A DNA stretch of 64,000 bases from Thysanoteuthis rhombus. Taxonomy: Eukaryota; Mollusca; Cephalopoda; Oegopsida; Thysanoteuthidae. Positions 1 to 12,827 of this stretch are shown here, one piece after another. Numbering within the stretch: position 1 is the stretch's first letter; each line of letters starts with the position of its first letter. Under the pieces are notes generated by a model that ran no database searches, was not told where the DNA came from, and saw only the letters and a list, made by a program, of their open reading frames with translations. Both the position numbers and the translations under genes were made by a program. The stretch spans positions 62,986,616 to 63,050,615 of the forward strand of contig OY735209.1 of the NCBI GenBank assembly GCA_963457665.1, in the 5' to 3' direction.

Positions 1-385
1 AAGACTTGCCTTTCCACGGTGATTCTCAGCTTGAATTCTTGTGGGTTTCATTGAGTTTCGTTGCCCTAGGTAGATGTAGTGGTCAACTTTCCCCAGTTTT
101 GCATCTTCAGTCTTGACAGTTGTGTTCTTATTCTCGATCTGATTGTTGCACATGACTTTTGTTTTACTGAAGTTCATGTGTGGGCCGACTAATTAGCTTT
201 TTTCGTTTAGTTCATATAGCATTAATTGGAGGTCGTGTAGGTTCTCTGCGAAAAGGAAGATGTTGTCTGCAAATCGGAGGTTGCTCAGATATTCACCGTC
301 TATTTTGATTCCTCTATTTTCTCAGTCCAGGTTACGGAAGATCATGTCGAGGTATGCTGTGAAAAGTTTGGGTGAGCTGGTCCAA
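1..385 (-). mobile_element. RTE-type LINE fragment (palm of reverse transcriptase), minus strand
   Basis: Read on the minus strand, this stretch encodes the middle of an RTE-clade non-LTR reverse transcriptase. Segments such as PKLFTAYLDMIF, IKIDGEYLSNLRFAD and SKTKVMCNNQIENKN follow one another in the order seen in other copies in this window (14.3 kb, 56.7 kb). The FAD segment corresponds to the usual FADD catalytic box, here reading FADN. A stop falls after SKTKVM upstream regions, so the copy is dead. The window begins inside it, so the 3' end lies to the left. At about 385 the homology switches strand (see next entry). Confidence 0.85.
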
Positions 386-430
386 CTCCCAGAAAGAGTA
401 AGACAAGGTGATACCAGCTCAACTCTCCTA
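384..430 (+). mobile_element. Inverted 5' end of the same RTE copy
   Basis: Reading on the plus strand gives RVRQGDTSSTLL, the RTE segment that should sit immediately upstream of PKLFTAYLDM in the neighbouring minus-strand copy. The two strands meet at a short inverted duplication of ACCAGCTCA. This is the structure expected from 5' inversion by twin priming during LINE insertion. The inverted part is only ~45 bp. Confidence 0.65.
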
Positions 431-480
431 CTAATGAACCAATCATGTAATTGTGTGGCTGCAAAATGTTTGGAAAAAGT

Positions 481-1440
481 TATTAAAATCTGAAACTGAC
501 CATAATTGACCTCAGGGGTCATTCTGCGAGAAACAATGGCCGGAATATACTATCCGTACAATTCGACTATTCGTGCAGTCAAAATATTTTTGTACTCAAT
601 AGTGCACTTAGTGTCATGCCATAAATTGCTTGAATAGGCTTGAAATTTCCAGAAAATTTTTTTTTGTGATCTCCACTATCAACTTTGTATTGTCTATAAC
701 TTGTCCAAGCTCTGCATTCTGGGTGCAAAATTGTGACCAACAACTTAGAAAAGTCGCTAAGAGACGACCAGAAAGGACATGTAGTGACCTCCAATGACTT
801 TCGATGTAAAAATCACATTTCTAAATAATTTGGTCGCAGAAGAATTTACCTTTAAGCCAAATGTCAGATTGCTAACAACTTAGAAAACTGGCTAGAAATC
901 ATCTCTAGTAATTTCAAATGACTTCCGGTGCCTATCGCGCATTGCTCATGAACATCACCAAGAAAAGATTCATCCCTTTTCAAAATCTCACTTTTATAGG
1001 TACACAGTTGCAGCCAATTCCTTGGAAATTCGGGTAAAAAGGATATCAGCTGACTTCACATTGCATATAACCGTCTCCATTGAGAGAATTACTCATATGA
1101 CTAATTTCAGTTTCATAGATGTAAAACTGTTGCCCAAAACTGAAATTATTTTTAAAAAAGAAATGATCTCTGGTGACCTTGAATGATCCAAGAAGTTGGA
1201 TTCGTAATCTTTGCTTTGAGATGCAATCTTCGTTGTCAACATATGGTTATATTTCAACATCTTTTGTTAACGATTCAGAAAATTGACTAAAAATGACTGA
1301 GGAATGACCTTTGGTGACCTGCAATGACGTCCTTGATCAACTTCCTATATACCTATCTGTTAACAGTTGACGTCTTTTCACACTACAGCAGAATACTGGG
1401 TCCATAGGCCTTGTAGTTTCAGCAACGTGTACGAACAAAC
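481..1440 (+). repeat. Degenerate ~135 bp tandem repeat
   Basis: A motif of the form 'aacttagaaaattgactagaaatgat ... ggtgacctcaaatgactt' recurs near 735, 870, 1008, 1130 and 1267, a spacing of ~122-138 bp. A first, more diverged unit lies near 490-600. Divergence between units is high, so the array is old. No open frame of interest spans it. The end of the array (1420-1470) is rich in AAAC repeats. Confidence 0.6.
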
Positions 1441-1516
1441 AAACTAATGAACTAAGAAACAAACAAAAGGCTCAAATTTTAGTATATCAGTACATTAGCT
1501 AAATACCCGTCCCATG

Positions 1517-1961
<445 letters not shown>

Positions 1962-2463
1962 GGTAGATAAATTCTGCAATGAGGGTTGAATAGACTGAAA
2001 CAAAATGAAAAAAAAGGAAAGCCAAACTTTTCAGTTATGGTTTCAAGGCATATTAATTTCTAATAAGCCTTACTGGTTTCGTAAATGTCTTCAAAAGGCT
2101 TACGTAATTCTGTTCTTGGTCATCACTTTCCACTGTCCAGTGGAGGGGATGAAATTCAGATCATTTGGATATCAATCTTGATTTGGATTAAATTTCCATG
2201 AGTGTCATAAAATATCAATTGTTGGTGATTATTTAGTGAAGGAAGAAGTTATGCTGGAATTCCTTTTTAGGAAAGAGATAAACGGGGTGAAGTATCAACG
2301 TAAGTGCGTGCGTGCGTTCACAGAATGGTTGAATTGTTGTTTGTGTCGTAGTTGGTAATATGAATGTGTATAAGAGAGTGTGTGTGGCAAGATATTTTTA
2401 GGTATATATGTTAGTACATGTGTGAGGGCTTGGAAGTGTTTATGGATGTAGTGAGAAGGAGAG

Positions 2464-2511
2464 GTTTCTAAAGGGATCCATGAGATTTTTTTCCGGGAGT
2501 GGGGGGTCAAC

Positions 2512-2602
<91 letters not shown>

Positions 2603-2760
2603 AGCTGAAGTTCGAACTCCAAATTTGAAAAAAAATTGTTGAAAGTTTTGAAGTATTGATGGACTTTGTTCCCCTTCTTCTTGTCGGTTTTCATTTTGTA
2701 GAAAAGGAATATTGGAAATCTTGGTTCTCGTGGAGAATATTGAAAAATGCGTGAACCAAC
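2464..2760 (-). repeat. Left inverted arm of the Penelope-like element
   Basis: This arm is the reverse complement of 4828-5098. Blocks match in order: AAATCAGAGCTGA, TTTTGAAGTATTGA, GTTCATTTTGTAGAAAA (left: TTTTCATTTTGTAGAAAA) and TGGAGAATATT. A (GA)n expansion at 2515-2597 replaces ~45 bp present in the right arm. The right arm contains the end of the GIY-YIG coding region, so this arm is an inverted duplicate of the element's own 3' end, as in the pseudo-LTRs of Penelope-like elements. Confidence 0.75.
2515..2597. repeat. (GA)n microsatellite
   Basis: Pure GA dinucleotide run of ~80 bp. It sits inside the left inverted arm of the Penelope-like element at the point where the right arm has a purine-rich 'aaaaagaaaggaa' stretch, which may have seeded it. 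Confidence 0.97.
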
Positions 2761-2789
2761 TTTATGGCCTAGTCGAAGAATTTCTCATT

Positions 2790-4970
2790 TATCTTCCTGG
2801 AAACTTTCCTCAGCCGAAATAAGAATTTTAGAAAGAGGATTGAAATTCACAAACAAAAACAAAAACGAAAAGCCAATGAAGAAATTAAACAAGACCTCCT
2901 AGAATTTACAAGAAAAATAAGACTGGCAGAATTTTTTTTTTTACGATAAAGACAAAGAAGACGACACATTGGTGAAGAACCAAAGCCTCTTCACCCCACC
3001 TACAGACAGAAACATCTCTTTAGACCATTTCGCTAAAAATGTAGAATCTCTTCCACTTGATACCATAGCAACATCACACATCAGCGTAAACGATAGGAAG
3101 ACTATTTCAACTTTATCTGCAGATGACTCAGCTATAATAGAAAACAAAACAAAAAGCAGATAAAGGAGGCGCAGTCATTATAGTGGACAAAGACCAATAC
3201 AAGTCAATCTCGGAAAAGTCTCTTAGATACCAACTACAACCAGCAATTTGACATCGATCATGGCAAAAGAAATCAGAATCTGTATAAAAGCCATAAGAAG
3301 AACGCAAGAAAAGTCTAAGAAACAAAGATTATAAATACGTTAAAAAAAATTAAAGTAAAAGAAAACCAATTTTATGGCCTTCCAAAAGTACTCAAGAGCA
3401 AAGCAATCACAGAAGCCTGTGAAAAAATATCGATACAAGATGTAAGTATACCGAATGTCAAAGATCTGAAACTACGTCCAATAATGGCAGGACGATGATA
3501 TTCAACCAGCAGACTGAGCAATCTACTGGACAGCATACTACTCCCATTAAATAATCGCCTCCAAATCTCTCTAAAAGACACGAAGAAACTTCCCCAAACG
3601 ACTAAAAACAGTAACTTCTTAGCTTCCTTTGATATTGAGTCCCTAGGCTCGAACATCAGCCACGCACTAGGACTAGGGGCATTGGAATTCTGGCTGAATA
3701 AGTACCCAAATGAAATGCTGAACAGATTTCATAAAAATTTCGTATTTGAAACCATGCGATTCATTCTAGAAAACAACACTTTCCAATTCAATGATAACTT
3801 TTTCAAACAAATTAGGGGAACAGCAATGGGGACCAAAATCGCACGCACGTATGCAACATTAAGAATTTGTCAACGACAAGAACGATTGTATGCCAGAATA
3901 TACGAAAGATTTAGAACTGAATTTCCAGAGGTTTTCAAAAAATCGTGGACTCGCCTTTTAGACGATTGTTTCTTAGCATGGAACAAATCGAAAGGAGAAC
4001 TTCAACATTTGTATCACGTATCGAATATTCCACATGAACACATTGATTTCACAATGAAATTCAAAAAACTCAAAATTTCACTTTCGGAGTGTAAAATCAT
4101 AAATAAACGGAAGAAAAAATTCTATCCAATATAAGTTACAAGCCCGCTGACAGTAGACCTTATTTGCTATTTTTCTGCATGTCACCCTAAACGCACAAAG
4201 GACCGTATACCATCTTCCCAAGCCAGGCGCTTGAAAACAATAATACCCGAATAGAGTACTCTTAATCTTAGACACTAGGAACTAAAAAAATACCTACTTA
4301 AACAGAACTATCCCCTGTCCCTGATTAATGCTGGAATCGAAGAACCCTTAAAGTAGACAGGCAACTATATCTAGCAGTAAACATTAAATAAAACAAGCAC
4401 CATTCCATTCATCAACACCCACAACCCTTTAAACCGTAAATAGAAAAAAAAGACATCCTAAAAAATACTCCTGCATGAACAACATCGTTATAAGTTCCTC
4501 AATAATAGAAAGTAACGCCAACCTCCAAATTAAAAAAAAGCTTCCGACAATAGTCATGTACTCTGAGAAAATAGAAGCAGAGAAAAGATAATAGAATGAA
4601 ATTGACCAAATTGTGGTTTATGCATAGATTTATATGAAAGGAAAGGAATATACTTTTAAATGTAGTAAAACCTTTAGCATTACATCCCATGTAACGTTAA
4701 AAATATCATCTTTGTCATTGTTTGTCGAGGTTGCAACAAGGAATACACAGGGTAATCCTTCCACTTTACAAATAGGATAACTGTGCACAGGTAACAAATA
4801 AGAGATCCCTCGACTGGGATGCCCAGAGTCAGTTCTCACATTTATGAATATTCTCCATGAGAACCAAAATTTTCAGTTTTTCTTTTCTACAAAATGAACA
4901 CTGACAATGTTGTACTATGAAGGAGAATGAATTCAGTCAATACTTCAAAACCTGCATTAGATTCCAACAA
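2790..4970 (+). pseudogene. Penelope-like element: reverse transcriptase plus partial GIY-YIG, frameshifted
   Basis: Conceptual translation across frames gives the order expected for a Penelope-like element (PLE). An N-terminal region includes LLEFTRKIRLAEFF (~2895) and FTPPTDRNISLDHF (~2990). ADKGGAVIIVDKDQY (~3160) follows after a frameshift. Then come QFYGLPKVLKSKA (~3370), LKLRPIMAG and TSRLSNLLDS (~3460-3530), and ASFDIESL (~3625). The longest open piece, 3682-4134, carries FKQIRGTAMGTKIA and RLLDDCF, the RT catalytic box (usual form ..DD.F). After a stop come ARRLKTII-like, LRHWELKKYLL-like and SLINAGIE segments (4170-4340). NIIFVIVCRGCNKEYTG (~4695-4755) is the start of the GIY-YIG nuclease, and FYKMNTDNVVLRR (~4885) lies near the C terminus. 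Many stops and frameshifts make it inactive. Flanking inverted arms at 2464-2760 and 4828-5098 support an element boundary. Confidence 0.85.
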
Positions 4971-5098
4971 TTAAAAAAAAAAGTTTTGAGTTGCAGCCTC
5001 AGCTCTGATTAACTTGGAAAACATAGATTGCGTTCCTTTCTTTTTAAAAATCCCAAAGTTGACCTCTCCCCCAAAATCCCATAGACCCCTTAACAAAC
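4828..5098 (+). repeat. Right inverted arm of the Penelope-like element
   Basis: Partner of 2464-2760 in inverted orientation. It contains the C-terminal end of the GIY-YIG coding region followed by a non-coding tail. It lacks the GA expansion of the left arm. A 10 bp palindrome (5100-5125) starts just beyond its outer edge. Confidence 0.75.
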
Positions 5099-5125
5099 CA
5101 AATGTTTGTCAAATCACAAACATTT

Positions 5126-6024
5126 ATTCGTTGTTATTGTTTCACCTCATGTAAAATATTCATTTGACAATGATAATGACGATGCCACCGTGCGGCAGCA
5201 GTATTAAGCCATGCAAGTCGTGGCTGATTTAATGACAACGGTATACGAAAATGTAATTATCCAGTTTGGGCCAGACAACAGTGGAGCTATTATTCAAAAC
5301 ATTAGAGAAATATTAAAATAGCCACCGACCAAGTCAAATAATAGACAGAAAATACGAGTAAATGAAAGTAAAAAGTATTGCGATGGCAAAAATATAAGCA
5401 AATAAAAGTATAAAGTATGGTTCGGGCTACATCCTTGTAATAGAAATATTTGAGGCTATGTAAAAGTTTTGCTGTTTTGATGGAAAAGTAGCAAGCTGGA
5501 TTATTTTTAAAATTGTAGCCACCATCGCATTAAAGTCACTCAGTTGAATAACATTTATTTATCATTATTAATCAATTCAGAAAAACACTGTTTGGATGAA
5601 AAATTTATTTAAAATTTCAATAAAGCCATCGTTATTTCTCCCTCACCTCAAAATTGGGCTCTTAGAGAAAAGAAAACGTGTACATAATTCAACAGGCAAA
5701 TATTCATTATTGTAGATGAAAAAAACCTTTTTCGCAGAGTGTTATTTTGAAAGTTTCAATTCTTTTCCTTCCACTCGCGTAAAATTTTTCCCTCTATTCT
5801 ATTTCGACATCATTGGTGATGCTATTCACGTCATATTTACGTCATTCGTAGATCGTCACAAAATGTGCTTATTCCAGTATGGGTTCTTAACTCGACTAAG
5901 AATGCTTTGAATGAGAAGACAAAGGTGAAAGAGACAACGTTAGATTGATAATCTTTATTGCTAAAAAGGGAGAAAATACAAAAGATTGATAGACGTCCTT
6001 CCTCTAAAAAGTTTAGAAATGTTT
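5126..6024. other. Unassigned AT-rich sequence
   Basis: No recognisable coding region, repeat family or RNA gene. A 64-codon frame at 5716 and a 69-codon antisense frame at 5837-6046 show no family resemblance and are probably chance. Confidence 0.5.
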
Positions 6025-6400
6025 TTAGGAAAGAATCATCTTCCATTTTGACCCCTTAAAGGAGAGAAAAGTCTCTCGTTTTCTTTCTGACACTTTGAAA
6101 CGGGAAGTAACCCAGATTTACTTTTGTCAATTTAAAAGAGAAAAGTCTACTGTCAGTTTCAATCCATTGTACATTCGCAAAGTATTCTTCCAATTTGACG
6201 CTTCAAAGGTCGAGTAAAGTTCCCCTTCTTTTTCGACCGCTCAAAGGTGGGTGCCTGTCTTCATTGTTGACGCTTCAAGACGGGGAAAAATTTCCCTTCA
6301 ATTTTGACACCTTAAAAGTAGAAAAAAAGTATTTATAGATCAAAAAAACATCCATTCACTTTTGATCTATTGAAAGGTCGGTTTTCTTTCATTTCATACT
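6025..6400 (-). repeat. ~45-50 bp minisatellite (family M2), one orientation
   Basis: Units of the form 'ttgac(a/g)c(c)ttaaaag..gggaaaag(t/a)t(t/c)ccct' recur about every 45-60 bp (for example near 6045, 6095, 6200, 6270, 6310, 6365). The complement of this unit forms the array at 9130-9860, so the two arrays are the same family in opposite orientation. Confidence 0.6.
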
Positions 6401-6640
6401 CATTTAACAATTATATACAAACATACAAAATAAGGAGATATTTAAAAGGGCGTAGATTCCACTTCAGCAGTATAATTACATTGTAAACGGGATACCCTCC
6501 AAACACTTCCCCAATTTCCTCAAGATTTTTGCTATAAAAACCCATCCCAAGTCCATGAACGAGGCATTCTAAATTGGTTGTGCTCAATGTTTAGATACTT
6601 TTTATAGCGTGACAGATAAACACACAAAGAGATACCAATC

Positions 6641-6643
<3 letters not shown>

Positions 6644-6719
<76 letters not shown>
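6644..6719. repeat. (TA)n array
   Basis: Uninterrupted TA dinucleotides, ~76 bp. The flanks carry no recognised element end. Confidence 0.97.
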
Positions 6720-6721
<2 letters not shown>

Positions 6722-9129
6722 AGTATCTTTTAATTAGTTTATAGCAATAAATCTTCGTTCATTGCCTAAGCAAAATGAATGGAAAATATTTTTATGTGAA
6801 AAAGGTCTAGAACTGGAAGTTTTTGTCTCTAAAGGTTGTAAACAATTTTGAATTACAAAAAACAGACCTATTTTATTTATTAGATGTGTGCTTTATAAGA
6901 AAATATCATTGAATCATTTCGAAGTCAACCAACTCCTCTTTATCTAATTCAATGAATTCTATATGGAACATGTGCATACTATGGATATTAATAATTTTGC
7001 TATGATAATAAGTCCCTCCGTTGAATTCGATGAATTCTATCCAAAACTTCCGTCGAAGATTATTAAAAATTAAAAAAAAGACTGCAATAAAACTGATATA
7101 TTTTTGTTTGGAAGGGTTTGTGGTTGCTTTTTCAATTGAAAGAAATGCTGTAGACTTTAAGGTCGCTCCAAAAGTTATTTGCTCAAAAAAATAATTTTCA
7201 GAGATTATTTTTAACAAAAATTTATGGATGAATGTTTTGTAACATTTTTTGATTCTCCAATCTCTGTGATTACTTCTAAAATGCAGTTATTGGATAGAAC
7301 TGTGTTTTAATAATCGGCAACTGAAAAGAATAATAAAAGATAATCTTCCGAACATTTTTGATGTTATGTTGGAAAGCAGAAGCATTTGGTTTCTTTCAGT
7401 ACGGTTGTATGACACTGAAGGTGTCAGTATTGGTGTCACAGATTTCATAAGTGAAATTTACGTTGGCATCCTAAATAATCCACAACAGAAACTAATCTTT
7501 CAGAGTCTAAATCACCAATAAAATAATTCTGAGTTGTATTTCAAAGTTATAATGCCAAACCTGCCTCTTTTGTCATATCAACAGAAAATGTTATCAATGA
7601 ATAGAGTTTATGGTAACCTGTCAATCAAGGGCGCTCGATGACTCTAGGCGTCACTCACCAGGTTTTGCTATTTGGCTAAGGGTCACATCAGCAAAAAACA
7701 TAAAACTTGACTCTTTTGTCTGTCATTCAAAACAATGACCGCAGACAAAATTGGCAATCCTGCACATTTCCTCAATTTAGTTAAATTTTCAATGATGGAG
7801 AGAACAAAATCAATAAGGCTGATTTGGCGAGTTTTCATTGGCCAATTGAAAACAGATTGGGCCATATGCTCTGTTCCCTCGTGTGGGCCGATGATCAATT
7901 ACATTTTGATTAGTGGCATAGCTGCCAAATTTCTCCATGTGTAGGTGGTCATCATATACCTTTCAAATTCCATAGAGCACGGCAGAGGTCGTAGCTTCAT
8001 GCAGTATTCTGCTGGAATGCAATTGAAAATCAGCATTTCGCCCCAAACACGAGCTTAACCCCAGGAATTAACGGCGATACACCGCTTGTTGGGGTCAGAT
8101 CCAGACAGGAGTACCATAGGCCGCGAACTTGGACCAGACCTCTGCCGATATCAAGCATTCCCAACAACCAAATTATAAGAACTGGATAGTGTCTGCATTG
8201 TGAAAAAAACTGGATATTAGAGTTCGTTTTCTTCAAAACGTTAAATACTTTGTTAAACGTTTCAACCAAGTACCCTCTTCCTCTTAAGCTTGCCAATAAC
8301 ATTAGTGACTTTGTTTTTGTATGGACCAGCTCAGCTTAAAAACTTTTCAACCAACTTCGACATCATCCTTTCTGCAGATCATAGAACACAGCGTGGCCGT
8401 AGAAAGTACACATGATCTCTTCCTTTTGGTCGTCATATATGAATCCACTTCTCAATTTCAATATTTTGATATGTTATGCCAGCTGTACTATGAACAGCAA
8501 CAGAGGCAGATAGTGCCTATATGTTTTTATCATGATTATCGAAGGCAAAACCAGTTGCCAATTCACTATTAGGCACAATCACATCATCCTGTTATTGTCG
8601 TGGTTAGCCCTGTTTCCAGTTCATCAATCTCGTGATTGCTTATTGAATGACCTAATCTATTCAGAATAGTCATCAACTGCCTACTTCCTGTCATACTGCT
8701 GACAGGAATACCCAAAAAGCATTCCTTTGGAGGTTCGATTTATCCACTAGTAACTGTATAGGTATCTGAAACAGAACTTTTTAGACCTTGTATTTTGTTA
8801 TTTGGTGTAGGATTTGAATTTAAAACCAAATCTACCAAACAACCAAACAATAATATCAGGAACACGAATTTCCCCTCGGGCAACATTATCAGCATTTAGA
8901 AGAAGAGCCAATTTCAACAAGTTTTTATATCTAAGACACACAAAGAAAGAAAGCACATCCTTCAACCAAAAAGCATAAGGCCAGAAGGACCCGCAGGCTT
9001 CGCAACTGCGGGGGGTTATCAGAACTCTGGAGGCGGAATATATCTGAAGAACCCAGAATAATTTAAAAAGAAATAATCTTGCGGTGTGCGCGGGCATTCG
9101 GACCACACGCAACCACTGATAAGTCTATT
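6720..9129. other. Unassigned sequence
   Basis: About 2.4 kb without a gene I can name. Open frames up to 104 codons occur on both strands (6906-7217 minus, 8030-8302 minus, 8321-8572 plus, 8798-9112 minus) but none resembles a known family. A short direct duplication of 'ttgaattc(g/a)atgaattctat' lies near 6945 and 7021. A weak hammerhead-like string near 8240-8300 on the minus strand was considered and rejected. Confidence 0.45.
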
Positions 9130-9860
9130 GGATTCTGATTCTTATTTCAAGAAGATTTTTAGGGGTCAAAATTGAAAGAGGACTTTTACAATTTTAGGGG
9201 TTTGATAGATGATAATCTCATGGGATTTCACTTTCGGGGTAGATATTGAGGGGTGGGATTTTTTTCTTTTTTTTTGAGCCAAATCATTTATAGGGTAAAA
9301 ATTGAAATAGATTTTTCTCTTGTAGGGGTCAATATTTTTTCACCTTAAAGGATGAAAGTTAAGGGGGAAATTTTCAACCTATTTTCAGGTGTTGAAATAT
9401 ATTACACTTTTAGGGGACAGAATTGAAGAGAGAGATTTTTCTTCAATTTCACGTGTCAAATTCTTAGAGAGGTGGATCTTTTTTTTCACTTTTTCACAAT
9501 CTAGTGGGATTTTTTTTCTAAATTTCAAGGGCCAGAGATGAGGGTAAACTTTTAATTTTCACTTTTAGAAATAGAAATCGAAGGGACGCTTTTTCACATC
9601 TAGGAATCGAAATTAAATCGGAACTTTTTTTCTCCACTTTTGAGGTCTAGGGGCTTTTTTTCACTTTTAGTTGTCCAAATACGGGGTGAAGCTTTTTGTC
9701 ACTTTTACAGTGTCTAGATAGGGGGGTGTGGAGCCTTTTTTTGTGGATCGATTTTGATGGTGAACTTTTTCATTTCAAGAACAAAAAGCAAGGGGGAACT
9801 TTTTCTCCTTTTCTGGAGTCAGAAGCGAAGGAGGAATTTTTTTCCATTCCTTTCTTTGTG
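9130..9860 (+). repeat. ~45 bp minisatellite (family M2), opposite orientation
   Basis: About 15 degenerate units built around 'cacttttaggggtc(a/g)aaattgaagggggaactttttt'. Poly-T and GGGG blocks alternate at ~40-50 bp spacing. Reverse-complementing gives the 6025-6400 unit. It is highly strand-asymmetric, T/G-rich on the plus strand. Confidence 0.7.
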
Positions 9861-11129
9861 TACTGACAAGGGAAAACATTGTTATACATGCTGTTATTTT
9901 CAACACAGGCAACGCCAGGCATCGTTTCTATTATCTCATACCTCTTCATTCAACATACACTCAGGGATATATTTTTCAGTCTTTATTGTTTTCGTGAACT
10001 TTTGACTTCGACAGACCTATTTAAACACAGGACGAGTATAATGAGTTGGTGAATTAATCAGTCAAATTATTTGCCATTATTCCAATACATAACTTATTGT
10101 TCTATAGTAAATTTTGGGTATGATATAATCATTAATATTTACCCAATCTAACTATCTTGTTTGTATGATCTTATATACATCTAACATATTTGATAGAACG
10201 TTACTATTTCCTCACAAAATTTTATGACTTACATATTTTGATTCCTCTGGCTCAGACCTCTAATGTGCTTCTGCACTTTGGAAGGAGTATCACTGTGCTC
10301 TGCATGCAAATTTATGTTATCTCTGGATGGTAGACCACCGGCTTTTATCACAGGATCAAGCAATGCGCCTTCATTATTTCCAAATGACCATAATTGTCAC
10401 GTTCCTTTGTGTGACAAACACGATGAACAGTGAAATTCCCCTCGAGCAAATTCATTTTCAAGCCAGCTATGTTGAAGTGTAAATTGCTCTTACGGTTTCA
10501 CCATTGAAAATTGAATTATCTGCGTCTAGATCAGTATTTCTTAATCTGCGGTATATCTACCCCGGGGGGAAATCTATTCGTTTTAAGGGGAAATTTCGGC
10601 ATGGAAAAAGTAGCAAGAGCGCATTTTGATAATTCAATTTCTATGTCTCTCAATTCGAATAATTAAATTGAATCTAGACTCAGTTTAAAGAGTTATCTGG
10701 CGATAGTGTGCTTCAAACACTTCCATTCAAACGTTTGATTATCATTATTTCACTTATTTTTCATATCATAGCTAAAGATTTTCTTTGAAATAGAGTTTGC
10801 CACAGACATTTCAACAATAGTAATACCTGTCCGTTAAAACGCCTAAAGCTTGTAAAAAGTTGTCTTTATCATAACAACCTTTGTGTCATTAGTGGGAATA
10901 AATCGTATTTTCATTTGATAGCTATCATACTGGGGGGCTTTTTTTATTTCATCAATTATCAAAAATGTATTGATAATGCATTGATAAAGCTTTTCGTTGA
11001 TTGTTTCTTTGTTCAACCCTTAACTCTTGATTTTACGGTAAGGGTAAATCTGTATGACTGAGTTTGTCGAGACGGTGAATTTCAAGCAGATGATTCAAAA
11101 CTCGTCTTGATATTCTCCAACGGGAAGGT
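9861..11129. other. Unassigned AT-rich sequence
   Basis: No coding region, RNA or clear repeat recognised. An 83-codon frame (9754-10005) starts inside the minisatellite and is unlikely to be a gene. Confidence 0.45.
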
Positions 11130-11375
11130 GCGTAGTGGCTGGTTGGTTAACAGCTCAGAGATTTGGATCAGCAAGCCGAGTTAAAACCTTGAAATATCCT
11201 CGGGAAAGGCATTTATCCATCACTTGCCCTCGACCAACGTATTATAACTTTTTAGCCTCCACCTCTTATTTACACTTATTGGGGACAGGTCTATGTTTAA
11301 CTTCAGACCTTGAAGGGCTTATATGGAAAAATCACCTCTACTTGGGAGCTTCTCCGTAACGCACTGGTAAGCGAG
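11130..11375 (+). mobile_element. tRNA-derived SINE (decayed)
   Basis: The head 'tagtggctggttggttaac' resembles an RNA polymerase III A box. 'ccgagttaaaacctt' ~45 bp downstream resembles a degenerate B box (GGTTCGANNCC). A body with 'cctcgggaaaggcattta' and 'cctcgaccaac' follows, a pattern typical of tRNA-headed SINEs in invertebrates. A second block near 11330-11375 ('acttgggagcttctccgta') may be the SINE 3' body. Confidence 0.5.
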
Positions 11376-12827
11376 TTAGTCGCACCACATACTATTGTAT
11401 GTTTGATATTCACTACGTGCCCAACTTCACAGATTACCCAAAATCTGTTGACATATGATAGACTGAACTTAGAAATACCTAAAAAGCACTTTTCTCTATG
11501 TAATGTTTAGCATACTAGTTTTGTAGACAGAAAAAATATTGATATTTATTGAGAACCTTTGGAAATATCTTATTGACGGAAAGTAGTCCAAGAATTGTGG
11601 GATAAATACTATGGTCAACTTTAAGATACTAAAAAAATCGAGATTTGATGATTACAATGCATACCATGGAATTTGATATCGTGACTGCAGCAACCAAGCT
11701 TAAGCAATAAATTTCGGAAAATAACAACTCAAATTAAAGTTCATCGCAGTTCAAATCAAAGTACATTGTATTCAGACCGACAATATTGGAGTTGTTTTCG
11801 CAGAATACGATTGGTTTGCTTATAGGAAAAATATTGTTTTTTTTAATGTATTATAATAAATGATTTGATCACATCTTACGTATCAATTGTATCTATCAAC
11901 TCTAACTGACTCTGTTGCGTTGGAGAGTAAGGTTACTCCTTTCTTCGTTCATAAAAGTGCAGGAAATATTATTACTTGTAAGTCGAGAATAGCAAGAAGA
12001 AGAAAAAGAGGGAGGCTGAGGAGGAGGGGGGGGGAGAGAGCTGCCATTTCAATCAATGCGATCAGTTAGTTACACTTCCATTCAACATCAATGCCAGGCT
12101 AACTGACGTATTCAAAGCCAGGGCATTTGGAGAAATTATGTCAGTATCTGGAAACTAACCGAGAATGTCAATATTCATCAGAGGAAATCACTTTTCTCTA
12201 CATTGTCTTTCTTTCAGGAGAAGAGGAATATGGTTTTCAACCTCTTGAAAAAAAACAAAAAACAAAAAAACAAACGAGAAAAACCAGTCATATATTAATT
12301 GGAAAGCAAAGGAAAGAATTCGTAATTAGTTTTTGTGATGCTAGTCACAAACTTCTCCGTAGAAAATGGAAATCAGATCAATCTCGTAATGACAAATCTT
12401 CCATTATTGGAATGGCTGCCTCTATCATTCGAGATGATATCAGAATCAAAGTTGAAAACTGTTCAGAGTGCCCAAATATTATCGATCTCAGTGACTGGAA
12501 TGCAATGGTTCCACGATTGTTACTGAGTCTATTTCAAGGTGTTATCAAAGGATCAACTGATTCCCCCCCCCGCCCAGCACTGATTAGAGAATATCAGTAT
12601 ACCGACCAAGATCATTCATTTCTCCAAATTTACTCTATCCTCATATATATCCATAGGGAGTATGCATCTCGTAGGCCTACTGGTATACTTTGTATTTTTC
12701 CATTTTCTGACAGTCATTAGTAAAAAAAAAGACTAGACAATTCTTTTTGGGATGGATCAGAAACATCTTAAGAGCTATGCAGTTTTACACAGTAAATCAT
12801 TGATGATGCTGATTTGAATATGGTAAC

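Noticed and set aside
7735-7944. Overlapping frames on both strands with non-repetitive composition
   Set aside because: Short, no recognisable domain, and no supporting context.
8222-8310. Minus-strand CTTAAGA ... GAAACG string resembling a hammerhead
   Set aside because: The core has a substitution at an essential G, stem II pairs poorly and no stem I is visible.
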